Shown piece after piece: positions 30,746 through 38,131 of a stretch of 40,621 nucleotides of DNA; within the stretch, counting starts at the first letter, position 1; every line of letters begins with the position of its first letter. Location of the stretch: NCBI GenBank assembly GCA_028695025.1, contig JAQVJV010000007.1, positions 1-40,621 on the forward strand. The letters run 5' to 3'. The stretch comes from Candidatus Moraniibacteriota bacterium (GTDB lineage Bacteria > Patescibacteriota > Minisyncoccia > Moranbacterales > UBA11712). The notes beneath the pieces were generated by a model that made no database searches, was not told where the DNA came from, and saw only the letters and a list, made by a program, of their open reading frames with translations. The translations under genes were made by a program, and so were the position numbers.

Positions 30746-30856
30746 ACCCCGCACCAGTTCCCATAATTATTCTTGCTATTATTCAAGGCTAACTGCAAAA
30801 CGGCTTCGCCTTGCACGATTGCCTACTAATAATTATCACCAGAACTGGTGCGGGGT
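30746..30856. repeat. 111-bp element with terminal inverted repeats (relative of the rsmH insert)
   Basis: Left end ACCCCGCACCAGTT...ATAATTATT (30746-30771) and right end AATAATTATC...AACTGGTGCGGGGT (30828-30856) are inverted repeats. The left end shares CCGCACCA-r-TT-y-CCA with the element inside rsmH, and both elements are of nearly the same length (111 and 108 bp). Internal hairpins such as TGCAA/TTGCA are present. Confidence 0.65.
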
Positions 30857-31034
30857 AAAAAAAAGCGACCGCATGAAAAAACCGAATCGCTTATCTTCAA
30901 GTTTCAAGGTACAACGGTTATCCCCTATTTTTACCCAGTTAAACTCGCAAAGCGAATATATCAACCGGGGTCTTTTCACAACCGTGGTACCTCGCCATAT
31001 TTGACATGATTTTTGTTTTCGAAGAAGTGCTGGT
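30857..31034 (-). ncRNA. Candidate structured small RNA, 6S-like
   Basis: A minus-strand transcript of about 178 nt is framed by a consensus promoter (31041-31070) and a terminator (AAGCGA 30863-30868 with TCGCTT 30887-30892, then eight U). The core folds as one long interrupted hairpin: AGGTAC/GTACCT, ACGGTT/AACCGT, an asymmetric internal bubble, CCCC/GGGG, then CCGGTT/AACTGG and CGC-TTT-GCG at the tip. One inner pair is a G-U wobble only on the minus strand, which favours this orientation. Length, single long hairpin and central bubble fit 6S RNA, but no conserved 6S sequence is recognised, so the class is tentative. Confidence 0.5.
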
Positions 31035-31040
31035 TCTTTT

Positions 31041-31070
31041 ATTTTAGGCTTGTTTCAGAAAAGCTGTCAA
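31041..31070 (-). promoter_or_regulatory. Promoter of the candidate small RNA
   Basis: On the minus strand, consensus TTGACA (31070-31065) and TAAAAT (31046-31041) are separated by 18 bp. No protein start follows before the terminator at about 30857. Confidence 0.65.
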
Positions 31071-31116
31071 GAGGCAGTTATCCACATTTTTTTAGCTTGA
31101 ATTGGCTATTTTTCGC

Positions 31117-32409
31117 CTATTGTCCCGGAAGCCATTTTTTCGCTTCTTCCGGATGGAGCATAACTTCTTTGGATATGATCTCCATTTTCATTCCTCGGGA
31201 TCCTTTCACTAAAATCACATCCCCTTCTTGAAGCATATTTTGGATAGGGTTCTTTGCTTCAATCGGGGTATGATAGCAGATTATTTTCGAATTGTCAAGG
31301 CCAGTCTTTCCTGCTTCGTCGGCAATGAAACGCGCCCGCTCACCCACCGCAATCAAAACATCCGCCACTTCCGCCGCTTTCCTCCCCACTTCGCGATGTC
31401 CCTCTTCCGTTTTTTCACCGAGTTCAAGCATATCCCCCAAAACGGCAATTTTTCTCCGCGCGTCAATCTTTTCCAAAACTTCAAGCGCGGCGAGCATCGA
31501 TTGCGGCGCGGCATTATAGCTATCCTCAATAATCATCGTGTTTTTAATCCCTTCAATAAGGTTGAGCCTCCCGGCTGGAGAGCGGAAGTCCCGGATCGCG
31601 GCGGCAATCTGCACAAGATTCATATTGAAACCGATCCCGACCGCCGCCGCCGCCAGCACCGCCGAAATTTGCGGCCGTCCGACCGAATGAAGAAGCCGCA
31701 TGGGAATCGTCGTTCCTTGATAGCTCAACTTGAAGCTCACTCCCCGGATTTTGTTCATGCTTCCGCCCATTCCGTCCGCCGTTTTCTCATAGCCGAAAAA
31801 TATGTCCGAAGCGCGCACGTCCGCGTCTTCCGAAAAGCCGAAGGATATTTTCCGCGCTTTCACTTTCTCCGCCATCTTCCGAATTTCCTTGTCATCCCAA
31901 TTGAGGATCGCCACGCCGTTTTTCCCAAGTGTCCGGACAAGCTGGCTTTTCTCCCGCGCAATCGATTTCTTGTCTTTGAAAAACTCCAGGTGGCTTATTC
32001 CGACCGCTGTCACCACCCCCGCCTCCGGATGGAGGAAATCAACCAGATATTTGATGTCGCCCGGACGATCCGCCCCCATTTCAAGCACCAGTATCTCCGG
32101 ATATTTTTCCCGGGAGCCGAAAAAAGCGATTGAAAACGCTTTCAAGATGGCCAAAAACCATTGGGAAAAACTTCCGCCCCCGCCATCAAGGCCCAAGACA
32201 GTGAGCGGAAGGCCAATTTCATTGTTGTAATTCTTTTCATTCCTGCGAACCCGGTACTTGGCGGAAAGGACGGCATAAACCGCTTCTTTGGTGGAAGTTT
32301 TTCCAACTGATCCGGTGATGCCAACCACCCGCGGTTTGAACCGCGCGAGAGCCTTCGCAGCAAAATATTTGAGAATTTTTTCGAGCAATATCAGTTTTTT
32401 GGATTTCAT
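31117..32409 (-). CDS. murF: UDP-N-acetylmuramoyl-tripeptide--D-alanyl-D-alanine ligase
   Basis: Adds the D-Ala-D-Ala dipeptide to the UDP-MurNAc tripeptide, the last cytoplasmic step of the peptidoglycan stem. ATP-binding motif GITGSVGKTSTKEAV, the Mur-ligase motif LEMGADRPGDIKYL, and the C-terminal DSYNAAPQSMLAALEVL and LGDMLELGE follow the MurF order. It starts with the synthetase core directly, lacking most of the usual N-terminal UDP-binding domain: 430 aa against about 450-460, and the P-loop comes near residue 33 rather than about 107. Substrate binding may differ. It is last in the dcw cluster here; mraY and the other mur genes are not in the window. Confidence 0.93.
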   Translation of the reverse strand: MKSKKLILLEKILKYFAAKALARFKPRVVGITGSVGKTSTKEAVYAVLSAKYRVRRNEKNYNNEIGLPLTVLGLDGGGGSFSQWFLAILKAFSIAFFGSREKYPEILVLEMGADRPGDIKYLVDFLHPEAGVVTAVGISHLEFFKDKKSIAREKSQLVRTLGKNGVAILNWDDKEIRKMAEKVKARKISFGFSEDADVRASDIFFGYEKTADGMGGSMNKIRGVSFKLSYQGTTIPMRLLHSVGRPQISAVLAAAAVGIGFNMNLVQIAAAIRDFRSPAGRLNLIEGIKNTMIIEDSYNAAPQSMLAALEVLEKIDARRKIAVLGDMLELGEKTEEGHREVGRKAAEVADVLIAVGERARFIADEAGKTGLDNSKIICYHTPIEAKNPIQNMLQEGDVILVKGSRGMKMEIISKEVMLHPEEAKKWLPGQ

Positions 32410-32414
32410 AACGG

Positions 32415-32491
32415 AAGCTTTAAAGACTAAATTTAAAATTTTTTCACTTAAACTTCATTTCAAATTGAAAATTTTAAACTTCAAATTTTGA
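32415..32491. repeat. Eleven-unit heptad spacer array (ftsI to murF)
   Basis: Eleven exact 7-bp units fill the spacer from 6 bases before the murF start to the last base before the ftsI stop codon. Examples are ATTTCAA, ATTGAAA and ATTTTAA on one side and AAATTTA and AAATTTT on the other. Confidence 0.75.
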
Positions 32492-34375
32492 TTAATCTTT
32501 CTTCTTGTCTTTATTTTTATCTTTTTTTTCTTCTACGGGTTGGGCCGGCTGCTCCGGCTGCGTTTCTTCTTCAACCGGCGTTTGATATATTGAAACATCA
32601 TGCGTCGCGTTGAAAAGATCCACGTCTTTCTGGGAATATTCTTCCGTCGGCTCGACATTGTAATAATCTAGCAGGAATTTCGCCATTTCGCCAAATGTCG
32701 GCGCGGCGCTTGATTCCGCCCATTCCACATTCTTCGGATTGTCCAATTTCACGAGCATCGCGAACTTCGGGTCGTAAGCCGGCGCATAACCGGCAAAGGA
32801 ACCGATATGCTGGTCTTCTTCATATCCTCCGCCTTCTTTTTTCGGAACCTGGGCTGTTCCCGTTTTTCCGGCAACAAGATAGCCCGGAACGCCCGCCCGC
32901 TTTCCGTGCCCGTTTTGCACCACGCTTACAAGCATGCGCGTGAGATCAAGGCTCGCGTCTTTGGAAATAACGCTCCGCACAATTTCCGGTTCGATATCTT
33001 CTTCTTTGCCTTCATCATGCTCAATTTTTTCTATCAGATGCGGTTTCATCAAATTTCCCCCGTTGGCAAAAACCGCGAAAGCCGCGGCCATTTGAAGCGG
33101 CGTCACCGAAATTCCCTGGCCGAACGAAGCCGTGAAAGCGTTGATATCCCGGAGCGATTCAAGACCGGAGATATTCCCCCTCGCTTCGCCGATCGCATCA
33201 ATCCCGGCTTTTTGGCCGAACCCGAAATTTTTCACGTAATCCAAAAACCGGGTGTTTCCGAGCAATTTTTCCACATAGATCGCTCCCGTGTTGAGCGATT
33301 TTTCCAGCACTTCCGTCATTGTTTGCGTCCCATTGGCCTTGAGATCGGAGTTTTTGATCGTATATCCAGCTTCATTCACTTCTCCGGTGTCAACATAAGT
33401 CGTGTCCGGCTCCACTTGATCCGCATCCAGGCCGGCCGCCATCGTAATCGCCTTGAAAATCGACCCGCATTCATATGTTCCGCTCACTGCCGGATTGGAG
33501 AAAACGGAAATATCCTCCACTTGCGAAAAATCATTCGGATTGAAATCCGGCACTGAAGCCATGGCAATCACTCCGCCGGTTTTCGGATCAAGAATCACGA
33601 TGCTTCCCCGATCGGCTTCATATTTTTCCAACGCCTTCTTGAGGGCCATTTCCGCCCGGTACTGGACAGTATGGTCAATCGTTAGATAAAGGTCGGCTCC
33701 GTTTTTCGATGGCTGGATGTTTTTTTCCCCGATCGATATCCAGCGGCCGCCCGTGTCCTGTTCCTGCTCCAAATGTCCGGGAACACCCGCGAGCTCTTGG
33801 TCATAGTAGGCCTCAAGCCCGTATCTTCCGACAGTCTTTTCACCGTCCGATCCGACAAAACCGATGACTTGGGAGGCGAAATTTCCTCCGGGATAGTATC
33901 TTTCGGGCTCCGGAGAAAAATATATCCCGCTCAATTTCCTTTCTTTTATCCTGTCAGTTTGTTCATCGGGAACTTTGTGCTGGATGACAGCATACCAACC
34001 GTCCGGCTGATCTAGTTTTCTCTCAATTTCACCACTATCCAGCTGTAAAATATCCGCCAAAGCGCCGGCCGCGGTTTTCGGATCTTCAACTTCCCGCGGA
34101 ACCGCAAAAACCAATGACAGATCCCGATTGATAGCCACCGGAAAATATCCGCTTCCGTCATGGGCAAAAATCTCGCCCCGCTTGGGTATCAGTTCCTGGC
34201 CGTTCCGATGCTGGTCATCTGCCATTTCCCGGTAGTAAGTATGGGCTTTTATTTGAAGGAAATACAGCCTCACAAAAACGGCAAATGCGCCCGCCAACAC
34301 AAAAAAAACCAGGATATAAATCCGGAAATTGGCTTTGAAAGACCATTTTTTGTCTTTTGTATTCTTCGCCACCAT
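32492..34375 (-). CDS. ftsI: Division-specific peptidoglycan transpeptidase FtsI/PBP2-type
   Basis: Class B penicillin-binding protein cross-linking septal peptidoglycan. One membrane anchor (about residues 14-34), the dimerisation/pedestal domain, then the transpeptidase with SxxK at about S305-K308 (CGSIFKA), the SLNTG box (SxN) and KTGTAQ. The C-terminus is a low-complexity Glu/Pro/Lys tail (about 590-627). Length 627 aa is normal. In the dcw order it follows an ftsL-like gene and precedes murF, as in typical bacteria. The ftsL-ftsI junction is a heptad array. Confidence 0.95.
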   Translation of the reverse strand: MVAKNTKDKKWSFKANFRIYILVFFVLAGAFAVFVRLYFLQIKAHTYYREMADDQHRNGQELIPKRGEIFAHDGSGYFPVAINRDLSLVFAVPREVEDPKTAAGALADILQLDSGEIERKLDQPDGWYAVIQHKVPDEQTDRIKERKLSGIYFSPEPERYYPGGNFASQVIGFVGSDGEKTVGRYGLEAYYDQELAGVPGHLEQEQDTGGRWISIGEKNIQPSKNGADLYLTIDHTVQYRAEMALKKALEKYEADRGSIVILDPKTGGVIAMASVPDFNPNDFSQVEDISVFSNPAVSGTYECGSIFKAITMAAGLDADQVEPDTTYVDTGEVNEAGYTIKNSDLKANGTQTMTEVLEKSLNTGAIYVEKLLGNTRFLDYVKNFGFGQKAGIDAIGEARGNISGLESLRDINAFTASFGQGISVTPLQMAAAFAVFANGGNLMKPHLIEKIEHDEGKEEDIEPEIVRSVISKDASLDLTRMLVSVVQNGHGKRAGVPGYLVAGKTGTAQVPKKEGGGYEEDQHIGSFAGYAPAYDPKFAMLVKLDNPKNVEWAESSAAPTFGEMAKFLLDYYNVEPTEEYSQKDVDLFNATHDVSIYQTPVEEETQPEQPAQPVEEKKDKNKDKKKD

Positions 34376-34380
34376 GTCTA

Positions 34381-34415
34381 TTGGTCGTTGTTCATTGATT
34401 TTTGTCCGTTGATCT
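34381..34415. repeat. Five-unit heptad array (ftsL to ftsI)
   Basis: Five exact 7-bp units, each beginning TTG (for example TTGGTCG and TTGTTCA), fill the spacer from just before the ftsI start to inside the stop codon of the ftsL-like gene. Confidence 0.7.
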
Positions 34416-34779
34416 ATTTCATCGCTACGTTTCCGGGCAAAGACATATAGCTCACGTCTTTGGGCGCGGTCATATTCAAATTTTTGGCTTTTTCCTCAAT
34501 GTCATACATTGATCGCAACTGCGCTTCTTTGATTTGCAATTTTTCATTGTCGTCTTTGAGCTGATCCACCTGTTTTTCCAAATCCCGGATCTGATACCCC
34601 TGTGTCGCCACTTGGTTCACTTCAAAAATATAAGCCACTCCGAAAGCGCAAATCATCACAACCAGGAAAAAATTCAAAGTCGTCCAGCCTGTTTTTGCGG
34701 GCTGTTTTCGGCGCGCTTTTTTCTTTTCCCCAAATGTCATGGGGTTTGCGTGCGCGATGGATATTTGAGTGGCATTCAT
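34414..34779 (-). CDS. FtsL-like cell-division protein
   Basis: Bitopic membrane protein: a basic N-terminus (KKKARRKQPAK), one membrane helix (LNFFLVVMICAFGVAYIF, about 33-50) and a periplasmic coiled coil (QIRDLEKQVDQLKDDNEKLQ, about 62-81). FtsL/FtsB proteins bridge FtsI and FtsW at the divisome and diverge greatly in sequence, so the assignment rests on topology and on the position between rsmH and ftsI. ATG at 34779 with a GGGGGG tract about 9 bases upstream gives 121 aa; a TTG start overlapping rsmH is less likely. Confidence 0.8.
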   Translation of the reverse strand: MNATQISIAHANPMTFGEKKKARRKQPAKTGWTTLNFFLVVMICAFGVAYIFEVNQVATQGYQIRDLEKQVDQLKDDNEKLQIKEAQLRSMYDIEEKAKNLNMTAPKDVSYMSLPGNVAMK

Positions 34780-34825
34780 TGGACTTGCGTCCCCCCGAGT
34801 TATTTTTTTGTTTTTTATTTTTTGT

Positions 34826-35878
34826 TTATATTTTCTTGGCAATTCTCAATTTGGCGCTACGGCTCCGCGGATTGGAGATGATTTCCGCTTCACCCGCCAT
34901 AATGGGCTTCCTGGTGATGATTTCAAGCTGTGCCTTGTGCTCGCAGACACATTTCGGGAATCCCGGCGGGCAAAGACACCCTTGCCCGGCCTCCCGAAAA
35001 AAATTCTTCACTATCCGGTCTTCAAGCGAGTGGAAGCTGATGATAGCTAATGTCCCCTGACTAGCCAGCACATCAACCGCCTGGTTGAGAAATGTTTTCA
35101 AATTTTCAAGTTCACGGTTGGTTTCAATCCGCAAGCCTTGAAAAACTTTGGTGGCAAAATGAATTTTTCCTTTTTTGTATCTTTCCGGCACGGACCGGGA
35201 AACAATTTCCACCAATTCTTCCGTTTTTTCTATATTTTTAATTTTTCTTTCTTCTACGATTTTTCTTGCGATGCTCCCGGCAAACCTTTCTTCTCCGAAA
35301 TTCCTGAAAATTTTGGCCAATTCTTTCTCGGAATAACAGTTCACGACATCCGCCGCTGTCCCTTTTTGTGAATTTGAGTAGCGCATATCGAGCGGCCCGT
35401 TCCGGAGAAAGCTGAAGCCCCTTTCAGGATTTTCAATCTGGTCGGAACTGAATCCGAGGTCGACGAAAACTGCGTCTGCGGTCTTCACCCCCAGCCCCCT
35501 CAAAATACTTTTTAAATTGGCGTAATTATCGACGGCTCCGCACCAATTTCCAACGATCTTCCCTTCGCGATTCCCTAGTTTCGTGAAATGAAGAAGGGAT
35601 TGGCCGTCATTTTTTGTTTTAATATTGATCGGCGCGGAGCCAGCCGACATGATCAACTCTCTTTTTGCAATAGAAATTCCTTTTTGGAGCGTTCTTTCAA
35701 AATTCCGGATCGGCTTCTCATCCCAATCGATCGAAATCAGCCTGCCTCCGGGAATAATCTTTTCCAATATGGCTTTCGAATGGCCGCCCGCCCCCAACGT
35801 TCCATCAACTACTGTCATTCCGGGTTTCAGGCGCAAATTTTCAATTACCTCCCCCAGCAATACTGATTTGTGTAGCAT
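34826..35878 (-). CDS. rsmH: 16S rRNA m4C1402 methyltransferase RsmH (MraW) with a 36-aa insert
   Basis: SAM-dependent enzyme methylating C1402 of 16S rRNA. SAM motif VVDGTLGAGGHS (23-34), IDWDEKP, VFVDLGFSSDQIENPERGFSF, PLDMRYS, and the C-terminal ISFHSLEDRIVKNFF are all intact. Residues 80-115 are an insertion between MSA and VDNYANLKSIL, encoded by a 108-bp palindrome-ended element; removing it restores a normal length of about 314 aa and the usual motif order. The insert lies on the surface loop after the second beta strand and keeps the frame, so the protein is probably functional. Normal dcw position after mraZ. Confidence 0.95.
   Translation of the reverse strand: MLHKSVLLGEVIENLRLKPGMTVVDGTLGAGGHSKAILEKIIPGGRLISIDWDEKPIRNFERTLQKGISIAKRELIMSAGSAPINIKTKNDGQSLLHFTKLGNREGKIVGNWCGAVDNYANLKSILRGLGVKTADAVFVDLGFSSDQIENPERGFSFLRNGPLDMRYSNSQKGTAADVVNCYSEKELAKIFRNFGEERFAGSIARKIVEERKIKNIEKTEELVEIVSRSVPERYKKGKIHFATKVFQGLRIETNRELENLKTFLNQAVDVLASQGTLAIISFHSLEDRIVKNFFREAGQGCLCPPGFPKCVCEHKAQLEIITRKPIMAGEAEIISNPRSRSAKLRIAKKI
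35534..35641. repeat. 108-bp palindrome-ended element inserted in frame within rsmH
   Basis: GGCTCCGC (35534-35541) and GCGGAGCC (35634-35641) are perfect terminal inverted repeats. The length is exactly 36 codons and the boundaries coincide with codons 80-115. An internal CCCTTC/GAAGGG hairpin is present. The end encoded as GNWCGA corresponds to GNWCG read from the related element at 30746-30856. Confidence 0.75.
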
Positions 35879-35907
35879 GATCTTCAGTAATTAATGACCA
35901 AATTTAT

Positions 35908-35949
35908 ATCGACTATTGATCATTGTTCTTTGTTCACTGTTCACTGTCT
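35908..35949. repeat. Six-unit heptad array (mraZ to rsmH)
   Basis: Six exact 7-bp units such as ATTGTTC, TTTGTTC and ACTGTTC lead directly into the stop codon of mraZ at 35948-35950. Confidence 0.7.
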
Positions 35950-36382
35950 AATAGATTCCCAGTTTCCCCAATTGTTCGGCAATATCATCCGTATTCTTTT
36001 CCGCTTCTTTTTTGTACTTGTCCCAGCTTCCGCTATCCCAAATTTCGAGACGATTATAGAGCCCGGCCACCACCACTTCCTTTTCAAGGCCGGCGTATTC
36101 TTTCAGATAATCCGGGATTAAAACGCGTCCCAATTTGTCGATATCCACGTCCACCGCCCCGGCAAGCATCAAACGCACGAAACTGCGCGTTCCCGATTCA
36201 CCCATCGGCAAACTCCCAAGTTTCGAAGACAACTCTTCCCAGGTTTTCATCGGATATACGAAGAGACATTTATCAAGACCGCGGGTAATCACTGCTTTCC
36301 CATTGAAGTCATTGCGGAATTTGGCCGGCACCGCGACTCTCTTCTTCGGATCTATATTATGGCTGTATTCTCCTATAAACAT
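35948..36382 (-). CDS. mraZ: Transcriptional regulator MraZ
   Basis: AbrB-like DNA-binding regulator of the dcw cluster. Two SpoVT/AbrB-type half domains are visible: MFIGEYSHNIDPKKRVAVPAKFR at the N-terminus and AVDVDIDKLGRVLIPDYLKEYAGLEKE from about residue 76, each with the conserved D-x-K-x-R-(V)-x-(V/I)-P core. Length 144 aa is normal. It is first in the cluster, and four GTG-based MraZ boxes lie in its promoter region, so it is predicted to regulate itself. No Shine-Dalgarno site is seen. Confidence 0.97.
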   Translation of the reverse strand: MFIGEYSHNIDPKKRVAVPAKFRNDFNGKAVITRGLDKCLFVYPMKTWEELSSKLGSLPMGESGTRSFVRLMLAGAVDVDIDKLGRVLIPDYLKEYAGLEKEVVVAGLYNRLEIWDSGSWDKYKKEAEKNTDDIAEQLGKLGIY

Positions 36383-36433
36383 AAAGTGAAAATATTTTTG
36401 AAAAAATATTTGTCCACAGATTTACTGACTTAT

Positions 36434-36480
36434 CCCCACTTCTATCCACTTTGAAACACCTTAGATATATTCTACCCCAC
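36434..36480 (-). promoter_or_regulatory. MraZ operator (GTG boxes)
   Basis: On the minus strand, GTGTTT, GTGGAT and GTGGGG start exactly 10 bp apart (36459, 36449 and 36439), with a fourth GTGGGG at 36480, 21 bp (about two turns) upstream. Repeats of this spacing are the known MraZ binding pattern. Confidence 0.75.
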
Positions 36481-36497
36481 TTGAAAACATCGGTCAA
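36469..36497 (-). promoter_or_regulatory. Promoter of the dcw cluster
   Basis: On the minus strand, TTGACC (36497-36492) and TAGAAT (36474-36469) are separated by 17 bp. One MraZ box lies in the spacer next to the -10 and three lie just downstream. Confidence 0.75.
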
Positions 36498-36514
36498 CAC
36501 TTTTGAGTAAAAAT

Positions 36515-36536
36515 AAAAATGGCTTATAAAAGCCAT
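36515..36536 (-). terminator. Terminator of the efflux operon
   Basis: ATGGCTT (36519-36525) pairs with AAGCCAT (36530-36536). On the minus strand it is followed by TTTTTATTTTT, about 45 bases after the exporter stop. Confidence 0.8.
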
Positions 36537-36579
36537 TGTATCGCTCAAAAGCCACAAGTTATCCACTCTTTTTCGTTTA

Positions 36580-38097
36580 TCAATCCATAATCAAAATTTC
36601 CTCACCTCCTGGCTCGATCTCTTCCTTGGCGATAATCATCAATGCAAGAAGAGCGCCAACGAAAATTATCACCGAAGCGACGAAAAAAACTGTTCGATAA
36701 GCTTCAATCTGCGCCTTAAGGATAATAAGAGAAGTAAATTGGGTAAGGTGGGTCTGATCAAAGGCACGAAGCGAACTATAGCGAGCGATTTCCAGAATCT
36801 TAGATTCGGTTGAGTTATTGAGAATAGTTCCGAAAACCGCAATCCCGAAAGCACCGGCAATATTCCTCGCGAGCGCCAGTATGGAAGACGCAATTCCAAT
36901 CTCCTGCGGAGGAACCACCGTGGCGATGATATTCGTCCGCTGAGCCATTCCAAAACCGATTCCGAGCGCCATAACAACCATGGGAATGATGATGTCCGTA
37001 GCGTGCGATCGGGCATCAATACCAGTAAACATATAGAGCCCGACAGCAGCAACAAGCGTGCTTAAGGCGATAACATAACGGGGTTGGACTTTTCCAGTAA
37101 GCGACCCCCCCAAAGGCGCCACAAGAACAATCGCGAAAGCCATCGGAATGAAAAGGTAACCAGTTTGGGTGGCATCATATCCAAGATAAGTTTGGGCAAA
37201 AATCGGAATAAGAAAAACGCTTCCCATCATCGCCATGAAAACGATGAAATTATTAACAAGCGTATTGGTAAAGACGCTTTCTTTAAAAAACTTGAAATCA
37301 ACAATAGGTTCTGGATGGTTTTTCTCCACAGCAATGAATAGTGCGAGCGATAGCAAAGAAATAGCGTAAGAAGCCAAACTTTCCCAAGCAAGCCATCCCC
37401 AGCTCATACCCTTATCAAGGACCAAAACCAACGCCCCGAGAGAAATTCCCAAGAGTATCGCTCCCCACCAATCAAAATGAGTGGCTTTCTTTTCCGAAAC
37501 TGATTCATGGATATATGTGAGAGCCATAATGACCCCAATGATTCCAATCGGGAGATTAATGAGAAAAACTGAGCGCCAACCGAAATTGTCAATGAGCGGA
37601 CCCCCGATAAGCGGACCAAAAACCACTGCGGCAGCAAAAGAAGACGACCAGATTCCAAGCGCCTGCGCCCGTTCTTTTCCATCAGGAAAAGTGACTGCAA
37701 GGATCGCCATCGCCGTTGGATAATCAGCTGATCCGGCGACTGCCTGAATAACCCTGAAGATTATCATTGAAGACAAATTCCAAGCGAAACCCGCCAAAAC
37801 GGATCCAAAAATAAAAATGCCAAAACCCCAAAGATACACTTTTTTGCGGCCGATGGTATCTCCCAATTTTCCCCAAATCGGCACAAAGATGGCGTTGGCT
37901 AGAATATAGGCCGTGGCAATCCAACCGGCAGAAGTCACAGTTATCTTGAAATCGGTGATGATATCCGGAAGCGCCAAATTGACTACCGTCTGATCTAACC
38001 GCCCCAAAAAAGTCCCCACAATCACCGTGATGAGAACCATCCATCGATCACGGCCGATTTTTGATTTTGAGTCATCGCTCTCTGTCATTGCTGCCAT
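36580..38097 (-). CDS. DHA2-family (EmrB/QacA-like) multidrug exporter
   Basis: Major facilitator with about 14 membrane helices, expected to expel drugs by proton antiport. Motifs: LGRLDQTVVNLALPDI (first helix, with the DHA2 Asp), GWIATAYILANAIFVPIWGKLGDTIGRKK (motif A) and GPLIGGPLIDNFGWRSVFLINLPIG (motif C-like, end of the first half). ATG at 38097 (MAAMTESDD) is used because the upstream in-frame codons lie in a TCCCGC palindrome. Length 505 aa. Encoded after a MarR regulator and two HlyD-type adaptors, matching the emrRAB plan, although with no outer-membrane partner, as expected for a cell with one membrane. Confidence 0.95.
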   Translation of the reverse strand: MAAMTESDDSKSKIGRDRWMVLITVIVGTFLGRLDQTVVNLALPDIITDFKITVTSAGWIATAYILANAIFVPIWGKLGDTIGRKKVYLWGFGIFIFGSVLAGFAWNLSSMIIFRVIQAVAGSADYPTAMAILAVTFPDGKERAQALGIWSSSFAAAVVFGPLIGGPLIDNFGWRSVFLINLPIGIIGVIMALTYIHESVSEKKATHFDWWGAILLGISLGALVLVLDKGMSWGWLAWESLASYAISLLSLALFIAVEKNHPEPIVDFKFFKESVFTNTLVNNFIVFMAMMGSVFLIPIFAQTYLGYDATQTGYLFIPMAFAIVLVAPLGGSLTGKVQPRYVIALSTLVAAVGLYMFTGIDARSHATDIIIPMVVMALGIGFGMAQRTNIIATVVPPQEIGIASSILALARNIAGAFGIAVFGTILNNSTESKILEIARYSSLRAFDQTHLTQFTSLIILKAQIEAYRTVFFVASVIIFVGALLALMIIAKEEIEPGGEEILIMD

Positions 38098-38116
38098 AAA
38101 AATATACAAATAGTCG

Positions 38117-38131
38117 TCCCGCAAAGCGGGA
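38117..38131. repeat. TCCCGC-AAA-GCGGGA palindrome
   Basis: Perfect 6-bp arms around AAA between the exporter and the adaptor gene, abutting a heptad array. Confidence 0.7.

Noticed and set aside
30652-30816. Longer frame of the 60-aa gene starting at GTG 30816
   Set aside because: It reads through an inverted-repeat element and a leader hairpin, and has no ribosome-binding site, whereas ATG 30651 has a strong one.
30971-31000. T-box-like sequence (CCGTGGTACCTCG) on the plus strand
   Set aside because: No plus-strand gene follows, and the bases are one arm of the long minus-strand hairpin; a G-U pair supports the other strand.
10783-36567. Scattered DnaA-box-like TTATCCACA sites (31078, 29474, and near matches at 10783 and 36559)
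   Set aside because: Isolated single boxes kilobases apart, with no cluster, A/T-rich unwinding region or dnaA/dnaN gene; not an origin.
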